Shown here in pieces: positions 33,879-41,564 of a stretch of 64,000 nucleotides of DNA; the stretch's first letter is position 1; each line of letters opens with the position of its first letter. Origin of the DNA: JAVBLF01 sp031553675 (GTDB lineage: Bacteria; Bacillota; Clostridia; Christensenellales; CALWSW01). The notes under the pieces were generated by a model that did no database searches, was not told the DNA's origin, and worked only from the letters and a program-made list of their open reading frames with translations. The translations under genes were made by a program, and so were the position numbers. The stretch covers positions 1 to 64,000 of the forward strand of contig JAVBLF010000084.1 of the NCBI GenBank assembly GCA_031553675.1, written 5' to 3'.

Positions 33879-33907
33879 ATTATAAATCAAAGCCGCGATC
33901 TTGTCAA
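33879..33907 (-). promoter_or_regulatory. Consensus promoter of the T-box leader
   Basis: Minus strand TTGACA, 17-base spacer, TATAAT: a perfect sigma-A promoter immediately upstream of the leader. Confidence 0.92.
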
Positions 33908-33936
33908 GCGGGAAATCCTGTAACGCCAGGGCACGG

Positions 33937-34131
33937 CTATTTTTCTTCGAGCTGCATTTCCACCTCGGCCATTTTTCCGCTCGCCAGTTCTTCCGGTATG
34001 TATACCTGTCCGCAACGCGGGCAACGCAAAAGCGAGGTGCTGAAGGCATGGCCGAGGTAGTTCAGCGTGGTCTTTCGCGCTTCCATTTCGACGTCGCAGA
34101 GACAGCAAAGAAAGCGTTCGTTTTCGTTCAT
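33937..34131 (-). CDS. Small zinc-ribbon-like redox protein (DVU_1557-like)
   Basis: A 64-residue protein with paired cysteines at Cys9/10/12 (FLCCLCDVEM) and Cys37/40 (LRCPRCGQVY), the spacing of a rubredoxin- or zinc-ribbon-like metal site. The start codon overlaps the upstream stop (ATGA), and GAGG lies just before it. It resembles the small redox protein found beside the dicluster oxidoreductase and molybdenum hydroxylase in selenium-linked clusters such as that of Desulfovibrio. Electron transfer for that complex is inferred. Confidence 0.72.
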   Translation of the reverse strand: MNENERFLCCLCDVEMEARKTTLNYLGHAFSTSLLRCPRCGQVYIPEELASGKMAEVEMQLEEK

Positions 34132-36440
34132 GGCGTTTCCTCGATGGACATGCGGTGCAAGTAAACGTTGTGGAGCCGGAAGCTGCCTTCGCCCTCCGCT
34201 TCGTAGCACACCCAAAACGTGAGCTTTCCTTGCGCGAGGTGGGCAGTGATGCGTCCGCTTTCTTTGTCGAGTACCTTTTTGCCGCTTTGTTCCGCATACG
34301 CGATGACGGCCTTGACGTTGTCTTCCACGACGAGATCGCGATCCATCTTGCGCTGGACGGCTTCGTCGATCGAGAGCGCAAACGAAAAGAGATCTTCTGG
34401 CGGCGGGACGGGCTCCTGTGCCAAAAAGGCATGGGCCAATTCCCGTTTCAGACGGTGGCGGTTGTGGCGGCGGGCCGTGAGCGTCGGCGGCGTGCGCGCG
34501 GCACGGTCTTCGTCCGGAAAGAAGATCGCATCAAGTACGTGGAGGGCGGGCTGGCCGTCTGCGGCAAAGTGGTCGCGGCAGTTCGTGCAGTAGGTGATCA
34601 CAGCTCCGGCGTTTGGGCGGTAGGCCGATCGCAGAACCGTCTCGTAAAGGGTGCGGTCGGCGCCGTAAATGAGACCGCCATAACCGCAGCAGCGTCCCTT
34701 GTCTTCTTCGGGGGTTTCCGACCATGCGAGTCCACACCGATCGAGAAGGCGGCGGACGCTCTGGCGCATGGACGGAAAATCCGAGCTCGCGCATGGATCG
34801 AACAATGTGGCCCGCTCACGGGTGTTTTGTGGGAACGCTTCACCTTCTTGCGCCTTCAATTCCCAGAGCGACAGGATTTGGATGTCCGGCAAGTGTCGTG
34901 CAAACACGTCGATGCAGGTGGGGCAGGGGAGGACGAAAGTCGGCCGATCCCATTCCACCCAGGCATCGCGAATGCGCGCCAACACGGCGGCATGGGATTC
35001 GCCTTCGGCAGCCCATTCGGCGGGCGCACCGCAACACGAGACGAGGAGCGCAGAGCTGCCGCCAAAGCGCTCGCGCATCCAAGTGAAAGTTTTTGCAACG
35101 TAAGCGGGATCGGAAGCACCCATCTGGCAGCCGGGAAAGAGGACGTAGCGCGCCCGTTTGCCTTCCGAAGCCGCGATCGCCAAATACGCGTCCTCGCTTT
35201 GGGCGTCCTTCATTTCATCGAGCCAATACGCGTAGATCGCGCTCGGAACTTGTTTCTTTTGCGCGAGAAGCTGTTTGCTTTCCATGTAAACGGCTTGGAA
35301 ATCGATGCCCACCGGACAGACATCGCGGCAGCGCCCACACTGCGTACAGGACAGAATGGCGCGCAATGCGGGCTTGCCCGAAAGCGGGGTCGAATGCAGG
35401 GTGTCGCTCAGCTCGACGATGGCTTTCTTGGGGTCTTTGCGGTGGTATTGGAGCAAGTCGCAGGACTCGACACAGCGGTTGCACGCGCACAAAAGACAAC
35501 GTTGCGCTTCGCCCTGCGCTTGATCCGCGTCGAGGGGGTTATCCGCAGGCGGGAGCGCGGACGGCTTGCGCGGCACGCGGGCCGTGTCGGGGCGGTACAC
35601 CGCTTGGCTGGCTGTGCTTTCCGCCGAGGATTCGCCCGGCATGCGGCCGACCTTGATGTAGGTTTCGATTTCGTAGGAGCGATCGCTCGCTTCTCGGATG
35701 CAGGAGAGCAGTTCGAGAGCCGGGTTGCGGACCGCGCCCGCAAAGAAAACGCCGGTTTGGGGTTCGGCACGATCGCCATCGGCGCGATTGCCATCGGCAC
35801 GATCGCCATCGGCACGATTGCCATCGGCGCGATTGCCGAAAGTGGCGCCGCCCGCGCCCGTGCAGACGAGGATGGCGTCGAAGCCCTCGCATGGGAGATC
35901 GGCCATTTCGCACTTCGTTTCGATGTGTAGATATTTGAGCGCGTGCAGCGCCGCGATTTCGGCTTCAAACACGGAGGGCGAAAGTCGATCGCCCAGAAGC
36001 GGAAGCAGTTGACCGCCGAGCCGATCGCCCTTTTCGGCGAGCGTCGTGCGGTAGCCGCGCTGGGCGAGCTTGGCCGCCGCCGTCATGCCGCTGAGACCGC
36101 CGCCGACGATGAGTATGCGCTTCTTTTTGTCCGGAATGTAAAAGGGTTTCGGGGGCGTGGCTTGGCTGTCCTGCCACAAAAACCGCTCGATCCGGTTCAG
36201 CGCGACCGGATCGTCAACATCCGCGCGCGGGCAGGCGCTTTCGCAGGGGCGCGGACAAAGCTGCGATACGATGCCGGGGAAGACGGCGGACTTCGCGAAA
36301 GCGCGAAACGCCGCCGAAAAGGAGCCGATCTTGGCCCTTTCGATCATGTCTTTGACGTCGATACCGAGCGGACACGCGCGCGCGCAGGGCGGCGGAGCGT
36401 CGGCGATGCAGTCGCGCAGGAGTTGATGGGGATCCAACAT
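34128..36440 (-). CDS. Fe-S/flavin oxidoreductase: pyridine nucleotide-disulfide type with two Fe-S cluster regions
   Basis: A 770-residue multi-domain protein that probably shuttles electrons between the molybdenum hydroxylase and NAD(P) or ferredoxin. Order: cysteine-rich GltD-like N-terminus (Cys19, 23, 62, 66, 70); a dinucleotide site RILIVGGGLSGMTAA (about 108-122); and two [4Fe-4S] motifs (Cys315-327, and Cys365/368/371/375 in SCTQCGRCRDVCP). A heterodisulfide-reductase-like half follows with CCG motifs (469-470 and 583-584). The start MLDPHQLL has GAGG upstream. A pentapeptide repeat (about 202-226) interrupts the flavin region. Co-transcribed with the genes on either side. Confidence 0.85.
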   Translation of the reverse strand: MLDPHQLLRDCIADAPPPCARACPLGIDVKDMIERAKIGSFSAAFRAFAKSAVFPGIVSQLCPRPCESACPRADVDDPVALNRIERFLWQDSQATPPKPFYIPDKKKRILIVGGGLSGMTAAAKLAQRGYRTTLAEKGDRLGGQLLPLLGDRLSPSVFEAEIAALHALKYLHIETKCEMADLPCEGFDAILVCTGAGGATFGNRADGNRADGDRADGNRADGDRAEPQTGVFFAGAVRNPALELLSCIREASDRSYEIETYIKVGRMPGESSAESTASQAVYRPDTARVPRKPSALPPADNPLDADQAQGEAQRCLLCACNRCVESCDLLQYHRKDPKKAIVELSDTLHSTPLSGKPALRAILSCTQCGRCRDVCPVGIDFQAVYMESKQLLAQKKQVPSAIYAYWLDEMKDAQSEDAYLAIAASEGKRARYVLFPGCQMGASDPAYVAKTFTWMRERFGGSSALLVSCCGAPAEWAAEGESHAAVLARIRDAWVEWDRPTFVLPCPTCIDVFARHLPDIQILSLWELKAQEGEAFPQNTRERATLFDPCASSDFPSMRQSVRRLLDRCGLAWSETPEEDKGRCCGYGGLIYGADRTLYETVLRSAYRPNAGAVITYCTNCRDHFAADGQPALHVLDAIFFPDEDRAARTPPTLTARRHNRHRLKRELAHAFLAQEPVPPPEDLFSFALSIDEAVQRKMDRDLVVEDNVKAVIAYAEQSGKKVLDKESGRITAHLAQGKLTFWVCYEAEGEGSFRLHNVYLHRMSIEETP
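35766..35840. repeat. In-frame 15-bp tandem repeat, about five copies
   Basis: Units such as GGCACGATCGCCATC and GGCGCGATTGCCATC repeat every 15 bases, encoding GNRAD/GDRAD on the minus strand inside the oxidoreductase. Units differ by transitions, and the last copy is degenerate. Confidence 0.9.
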
Positions 36441-36457
36441 GGAGTTTGCCTCGCTGT

Positions 36458-36495
36458 AAAAAAGCGCGAGAAAGTGCCCAATGGACACTTTCTCG
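36458..36495 (-). terminator. Intercistronic hairpin/attenuator between hydroxylase and oxidoreductase genes
   Basis: Minus strand CGAGAAAGTG/CACTTTCTCG (10-bp perfect stem, 9-base loop), then CGCTTTTTT. It should give partial termination, lowering the downstream genes relative to the hydroxylase. Confidence 0.7.
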
Positions 36496-36525
36496 ATTGT
36501 TTCGCCTTGTGAAAACGTTCGATGC

Positions 36526-39354
36526 CTAGACGGGGTTTTCCTTGATGAAGTCGATCGCGTCGTAGAAGTCTTCGCCGAAGAAGTACTTCTCCTGAACGAG
36601 AGGCGTACCGGCGTTGGCGGCGTCCATCGCGGCCTTGACCTTGTCGGGCGTCGCGGGGAGCGTATAGATCCGCGCACCGGTGGCGTTGCCGATCGCATTG
36701 ATGATCGACATGTGCCCGCCGGATTGGAAGCATTCGGACGCGCCGCCCGAGAATTGTGGGCCGTTGGGGCGCGGTGTCTCGTTGTACTCGACCGTGAAGT
36801 TTTCCCCGTCGGGGATGACGTCGATGTAGGGGAAGCCGGCACCGGCCAAGCTGGCGTGCTTCTTGTGGTCGGAATAGTCTTCCGAGAGCGCATAACCGAT
36901 GACGTGCTCCATGCCGCCGTAAGCTTGCCCGTCGACGGCGAGGTAGTTGCCGATCACGCCGACGTCGGCGACGCCGTGCATGGCGACCACTTTGACCTGA
37001 CCGGTGGCGACGTCCACTTCGACTTCGGCCGCATATGCCGCGTAGGAGTGTTCGATCGTCGGATTGCCTTGGCCGGTGTTCGGGTCAAGCGGGGAAAGCT
37101 TCAGTTCGGCGGGCGTATCGTAGACGCCGGTGTATTTCGTCGGGATGCCTTCCGCGACCATTTCGTCGTAGCTGCGGAAACTGCCGTCCGGCTTGCGCAT
37201 GGCGTCCATCAGTTTTTCCGCCGCGTCGAGCGTGGCGTTTCCCGCGTAGAAGTGCGAACGACTGGCGGCTGCGACGCCGGTTGGCGGGCAAAGGCCGGTG
37301 TCGTTCATCACGAAACGGATCTGTTCGGGCGCCAGGCCGAGCGGGCGCAGCGCTTCATGTGTATGCACGAGCGCGCCGACGTCGCCACCCTGTCCGATCT
37401 CTTCCCAGGAATTGAAGTTCGTGACGCTGCCGTCGGGGTTGAGCTCCAGCGCGACCTCCGAATGGTCGATGGTCATGCCGACCTGGTAAGCGCCGCACGC
37501 CACGCCGACGCCGTACTTTTTCTCGGCGGTCGAGGCTGCTTCGGCGTGTGCCTTAAGGGCCTGGTATTTCGGGCGCAGCTTGTCGAAGATGCCTTCCATG
37601 GGGTAGACGGACAAGATGTGTCCGGCGTTGGCGGTGTCGCCGGGGCGGAACACGTTCTGGTAGCGGAATTCGAAGGGATCGATGCCGGTTTTTTCGGCGA
37701 GCATGTCCATCAACGCTTCGGAAGCCGTCATGGTCTGCGGCGAGCCGAAGCCGCGGTAAGCGGTCGAAAAGGCCTGGTTCGAGAACGTTGCGCTGCTCAG
37801 GGCCATGACGTTGGGCAGCGTGTAGGGGAAGGCAAAAAAGCGCAAACCCGCATAGCAGAGGTCGGCCGCTAGTTCCGAGTAGGAGCCTTTGTCGTACATG
37901 ATGTCGATTTCACCCGCGAGGAGTTTGCCCTTTTCGTCACAGGCGAGGCGGGCATTCGAATAGGACGCGGCGCGTTTGCCGGTGTAGTGCTGGTGTTCGG
38001 CGTAGGTGAAGGCGAGCGAAACCGGCTTGTCGAGCGCGAGGGCTGCCACGCCGACCAGCGCCGCCATACCGGGCGAAAAGGCGTAGCCAAAGCTGGCGCC
38101 CGCCGGGTTTTCGATGATGCGGATTTTGTCCATCGGGAGGCCGACGCCCGCCGCGATCAAGGCGATCGTCATGTGCAGGGCGTGGGACTTCATCTGGAGC
38201 GTGAGTATGCCGTCCGCGTCGACGTAGCCCTGGGCGACGTCCGGCTCGATGGGCAGATGCGGCTGGCGCGTCGTGTAGAAGCTGCCTTCGACGACGTGCG
38301 CGGCTTGCGGCACGACTTCGCGCGTGTCTTCGCCCTTCAAAAGAGGAATCCGGAAGAAGACATTCGGCACGCCGGGGTGAATTTCGAGAGCGTCTTCCGC
38401 CATAGCGTCGAGCGCTTCGAGGTATTCGGGCAGGTGCTCCAGCTCGACTTTGACGAGCTTGGCCGCTTCGCGCGCATGCTTTTCGGTGTCGGCAGCGACG
38501 AGGGCGATGATGTCGCCGCGGCGGAAGATCTTTTTGTCGGCGAGGATCGGGCGTTCGAAGCCGTCGGTCTTGGCGCGCGGATGGCCGAGCGGGAAGGTGA
38601 TGCGGTTGATTCCCTTGACATCGGCTGAGGTAATGATGCGGTGGACGCCGGGGGCTTTTTCCGCCTCGCTGAAGTCGACGCTGAGCAGGTTGGCGTGGGA
38701 ACAATCCGGCATGACAGGCGCGAGGAAGTAAATGTCCTCGGCTTTTTGGGCGACGTCGTTGCCGTAATCGCAGGTGCCCAGCACCTTCGAAAGCGCGGAC
38801 GGGCGCGGGATGCGCGTGCCGTAGATCTTCTGGTCGGCCGGCATTTTCCACGCGATGTCTTCCATGGTGCATTCGCCGCGCATGACTTTTGCGGCGTCCA
38901 GCACGGCATCGACGAGCATTTTGTAGCCCGTGCAGCGGCAGGCGTTGCGGTGTTTGCGGAACCATTCGCGAATGTCTTCGCGGCTGGGGTTGTCGTTTTG
39001 ATCCAGCAGTGCCTTGGCCGAGACGATAAAGCCCGGCGTGCAGAAGCCGCACTGAACGCCGCCGTGTACCATCCAGGCGAGCTGCAAGGGATGCAGGTGC
39101 TCCGCTGTCCCGAGGCCCTCGATCGTCACGACGCAGCTCGATTCTGCCACTGTCTTCATCTTGCGTACGCAGGAACGGACGAGCTCGCCGTCCAAGATGA
39201 CATTGCATGCGCCGCACTGGCCGGTGCCACAGCCGATTTTCGTGCCCGTCAAGCCGAGGCGACGCAATACGTCGGCCAGGCTGTCCCGTTCCGGATCGCA
39301 AAGGAAACTGCGTTCCGCGCCATTGATCTTGAGCGTTTTCCTCATTGTCGCCAT
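36526..39354 (-). CDS. Molybdopterin aldehyde oxidoreductase/hydroxylase (Mop-like, xanthine oxidase family)
   Basis: A 942-residue single-chain molybdenum hydroxylase like Desulfovibrio Mop. It oxidises an aldehyde or N-heterocycle using water. The N-terminal plant-type [2Fe-2S] cluster uses Cys42, 47, 50, 62 (GCGTGQCGAC). The second uses Cys102, 105, 139, 141 (QCGFCTPG, CRCTGYK). The molybdopterin part has TAYRGFGSPQT, GQGGDVG and GGASECFQSGGHMS with the catalytic-region glutamate. No FAD domain is present, so electrons probably leave via the downstream oxidoreductase. GGAGG lies 5 bases before the chosen ATG at 39354. Whether a labile selenium ligand is used is not visible. Confidence 0.9.
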   Translation of the reverse strand: MATMRKTLKINGAERSFLCDPERDSLADVLRRLGLTGTKIGCGTGQCGACNVILDGELVRSCVRKMKTVAESSCVVTIEGLGTAEHLHPLQLAWMVHGGVQCGFCTPGFIVSAKALLDQNDNPSREDIREWFRKHRNACRCTGYKMLVDAVLDAAKVMRGECTMEDIAWKMPADQKIYGTRIPRPSALSKVLGTCDYGNDVAQKAEDIYFLAPVMPDCSHANLLSVDFSEAEKAPGVHRIITSADVKGINRITFPLGHPRAKTDGFERPILADKKIFRRGDIIALVAADTEKHAREAAKLVKVELEHLPEYLEALDAMAEDALEIHPGVPNVFFRIPLLKGEDTREVVPQAAHVVEGSFYTTRQPHLPIEPDVAQGYVDADGILTLQMKSHALHMTIALIAAGVGLPMDKIRIIENPAGASFGYAFSPGMAALVGVAALALDKPVSLAFTYAEHQHYTGKRAASYSNARLACDEKGKLLAGEIDIMYDKGSYSELAADLCYAGLRFFAFPYTLPNVMALSSATFSNQAFSTAYRGFGSPQTMTASEALMDMLAEKTGIDPFEFRYQNVFRPGDTANAGHILSVYPMEGIFDKLRPKYQALKAHAEAASTAEKKYGVGVACGAYQVGMTIDHSEVALELNPDGSVTNFNSWEEIGQGGDVGALVHTHEALRPLGLAPEQIRFVMNDTGLCPPTGVAAASRSHFYAGNATLDAAEKLMDAMRKPDGSFRSYDEMVAEGIPTKYTGVYDTPAELKLSPLDPNTGQGNPTIEHSYAAYAAEVEVDVATGQVKVVAMHGVADVGVIGNYLAVDGQAYGGMEHVIGYALSEDYSDHKKHASLAGAGFPYIDVIPDGENFTVEYNETPRPNGPQFSGGASECFQSGGHMSIINAIGNATGARIYTLPATPDKVKAAMDAANAGTPLVQEKYFFGEDFYDAIDFIKENPV

Positions 39355-39455
39355 AAGGTCCTCCATTGTGTCGAAGGTGAAGGGTGGTTTTGGATGAAAT
39401 TGGTCGAATGAGGGGCTTTTCAGAGAGAAGATCGGTAGAACAGATGAATAAGGTC

Positions 39456-39484
39456 ATTATATCGCCAATGCATAGCGGTGACAA
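39456..39484 (-). promoter_or_regulatory. Promoter of the molybdenum hydroxylase operon
   Basis: Minus strand TTGTCA, 17-base spacer, TATAAT, about 100 bases before the start codon. Confidence 0.8.
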
Positions 39485-39551
39485 GGCCTTGCAGCGGGCT
39501 CGCGGTTGGGCACGCTCTGAGACCACACGCGCTACTGTTGGCAACCAAAAG

Positions 39552-39585
39552 CAACACCGCCCTGTGCTTCGGCAGAGCGGTGTTG
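39552..39585 (-). terminator. Terminator after the IclR gene
   Basis: CAACACCGC/GCGGTGTTG 9-bp perfect stem; minus strand continues CTTTTGG. It sits between the IclR stop and the hydroxylase promoter. Confidence 0.65.
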
Positions 39586-39618
39586 TGATGCCTATATTTG
39601 CAAGATTCGTGGAACGCC

Positions 39619-40386
39619 CTAAAACCAGCTCGACTGCCGCGCGATCGTTTGGGACGCTTCGCGGACGAGGGGCGCGAGTTCCGCCATGCGATGGTCGCTC
39701 ATGCGCGTGCTCGGGGCGGAAACCGAAAAGGCGAAACGGCAACGCCCCGTTCGTTCGCGGATGGCGGCTGCGATGCACCGCAGACCGGCTTCGTTTTCCT
39801 CGTCGTCGATGGCGTAACCGCGTTGGCGCGTGACCGCCAGTTCTCGCGAGAGCGCGTCGAGCGATGTGATCGTGTGCTCGGTGAGCGCTTGCTTGTCGGA
39901 CATGTCCCAAATGCGTGCCACGTCATCGGCTTCCAGCATGGCGAGGATGGCTTTTCCCGCTGCCGTGCAGTGGAGGGGACGGCGCATCCCGATGCGGGAA
40001 GCCATATAGTAGGCGTTGGATTCCGATTCCGCTTTGTAGAGGTAGACGATGTCGGCACCGTCGCGGGTCACGAGGTGGACGGTCTCCCGGCAGGCGTCCC
40101 GCAGCCCATCCAATATGGGGCGCGCGATCGCGATGATGTCCGCATTGCCCAGCATGCGTCCGGCGATCTCGTAGAGCTTCCAGGTGAGCTGGTAAAAGCA
40201 CTCGCGCTCATCGGTTTTTTGTACGTATCCCAGATCGATCAGCGAGGCCAACAAGCGGTGTGCTGTGCTCTTGTGAAGGCAAGCGTCGCGCGCGATCTCG
40301 CTCAGGCGGGCGCCTTCTTTTTTGGTCGATAGCAATTCCAGCAGCGCAAACGCGCGCTTCAGCGACTGAACACTTGACTCTGCCAT
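39619..40386 (-). CDS. IclR family regulator, probable KDG-pathway regulator
   Basis: A 255-residue regulator. The N-terminal winged helix-turn-helix (about 5-65) includes SLKRAFALLELLS, RLSEIARDACLHKSTAHRLL and LGYVQKT. The C-terminal effector domain has RRPLHCTAAGKAILA and GYAIDDEENEAGLRCIAA. GGGAG precedes the ATG. It faces kdgA-kdgK across a 200-base gap that holds a promoter and a near-palindromic site, so it probably represses those genes and senses KDG or a related keto-acid, as the related KdgR does. This is inference from position and family. Confidence 0.88.
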   Translation of the reverse strand: MAESSVQSLKRAFALLELLSTKKEGARLSEIARDACLHKSTAHRLLASLIDLGYVQKTDERECFYQLTWKLYEIAGRMLGNADIIAIARPILDGLRDACRETVHLVTRDGADIVYLYKAESESNAYYMASRIGMRRPLHCTAAGKAILAMLEADDVARIWDMSDKQALTEHTITSLDALSRELAVTRQRGYAIDDEENEAGLRCIAAAIRERTGRCRFAFSVSAPSTRMSDHRMAELAPLVREASQTIARQSSWF

Positions 40387-40421
40387 AAAACGCTCCCATC
40401 GTGCAATACCGTGTGACCGAC

Positions 40422-40430
40422 ATTATACCA
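40422..40430 (-). promoter_or_regulatory. Extended -10 promoter of the IclR gene
   Basis: Minus strand TGGTATAAT, 36 bases before the start codon. Confidence 0.55.
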
Positions 40431-40497
40431 GATTCCGATCCGAACGCATACCGAAGAAAATGCGGCGCGACTTGCGACTTGGCATGCATTTCGGGCC

Positions 40498-40526
40498 TTG
40501 CCAAAACGCTGCATCCTTGAGATAAT
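40498..40526 (+). promoter_or_regulatory. Promoter of kdgA-kdgK
   Basis: TTGCCA (40498-40503), 17-base spacer, GATAAT (40521-40526), about 60 bases before the start codon. Confidence 0.65.
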
Positions 40527-40552
40527 ACAAACGGTTCATATTGCAGACCTAC

Positions 40553-40569
40553 GTTTCATAATATGGAAC
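40553..40569. promoter_or_regulatory. Candidate IclR operator
   Basis: GTTTCAT-AAT-ATGGAAC, a 7-bp inverted repeat with one mismatch, just downstream of the predicted transcription start. A related half-site GTTCATA occurs at 40534-40540. The position suits a repressor. Confidence 0.45.
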
Positions 40570-40587
40570 ATATACAGAGGTGACGCC

Positions 40588-41556
40588 ATGCATCCCATTC
40601 TGGAACAAATCAGCCGCATCGGCATCGTACCCGTCATCAAGATCGACGACCCGCAAAACGCCCTTCCCCTGGCCCACGCCCTCGTCGAAGGAGGGATTCC
40701 CTGTGCCGAAGTGACCTTCCGCACCGCACAGGCGGCCGACGCCATTCGCGCCATGGCCGCCGGATCGGCTGACATCCTGGTGGGCGCCGGCACGGTCCTG
40801 AGCACCGAACAAGTCGACCGCGCCATCGACGCAGGCGCTTCTTTCATCGTCAGCCCGGGTTTCAACCCAGAGGTCGTCGCCCACTGCGTCAAGCGCGGCA
40901 TCCCGATCACGCCCGGTTGCGCGACCCCTTCCGACATCGAACGCGCGCTTGCATTTGGCTTGGAAGCCGTCAAGTTTTTCCCGGCCGAACAGGCGGGCGG
41001 ACTCGACTACATCAAGGCGGTCTCCGCCCCTTACGGCAACGTGAAGTTCATCCCGACAGGCGGCATCAACGCCGAAAATCTGGGGCGCTACCTCGCCTTC
41101 GACAAAGTGCTCGCCTGTGGCGGGTCCTGGATGGTCCAGGCCGACTGGATTCGCGACGGGCGCTTTGACGAGATCGCCGCGCTCTGCCGCGAAGCCGTTC
41201 ACAAGATGCTGGGTTTCTCACTCGCGCACATCGGAATCAACACGGAAAGCGATGCCGAAGCGCTTCGTTCGGCCGAGCAAATCGCGCGGCTCTTCGGATT
41301 CGCCGTCAAGCCGGGGAGCAGCTCCGTGTTCGCGGGCACGGCATTCGAGTTCATGAAGGCACCCTATCTCGGGAAAAACGGCCACATCGCCATCGCGACC
41401 AAGAGCCTGTCACGCGCTCGATATCAGCTCGAACGCCAAGGTTTCGGCTTCCGGGACGACACGGAAAAGCGCGACGCCAGCGGTGCACCGATGGCCATCT
41501 ACCTCCAGGACGAGTTCGCGGGCTTTGCCATTCACCTGCTGCAAGCTGGAAAGTGA
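40588..41556 (+). CDS. kdgA: KDPG/KHG aldolase fused to a C-terminal VOC-like domain
   Basis: Cleaves 2-keto-3-deoxy-6-phosphogluconate to pyruvate and glyceraldehyde-3-phosphate. Residues 1-205 are a complete aldolase: Glu41 and Arg45 in CAEVTFRTA, Lys129 (AVKFFPAEQAGG) as Schiff-base lysine, and KFIPTGGINAEN. Residues about 209-318 are an added domain (LAHIGINTESDAEA, HIAIATKSLSRARYQLERQGF, IYLQDEFAGFAIHLL) with the beta-alpha-beta-beta-beta pattern of the glyoxalase/VOC fold. The usual aldolase has about 210 residues, so this is a fusion. AGAGGTG precedes the ATG. Confidence 0.92.
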   Translation: MHPILEQISRIGIVPVIKIDDPQNALPLAHALVEGGIPCAEVTFRTAQAADAIRAMAAGSADILVGAGTVLSTEQVDRAIDAGASFIVSPGFNPEVVAHCVKRGIPITPGCATPSDIERALAFGLEAVKFFPAEQAGGLDYIKAVSAPYGNVKFIPTGGINAENLGRYLAFDKVLACGGSWMVQADWIRDGRFDEIAALCREAVHKMLGFSLAHIGINTESDAEALRSAEQIARLFGFAVKPGSSSVFAGTAFEFMKAPYLGKNGHIAIATKSLSRARYQLERQGFGFRDDTEKRDASGAPMAIYLQDEFAGFAIHLLQAGK

Positions 41557-41564
41557 GGGGTATC

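Noticed and set aside
36481..37872. Plus-strand open frame of 463 codons over the molybdenum hydroxylase
   Set aside because: Antisense shadow of a gene with clear Fe-S and molybdopterin motifs.
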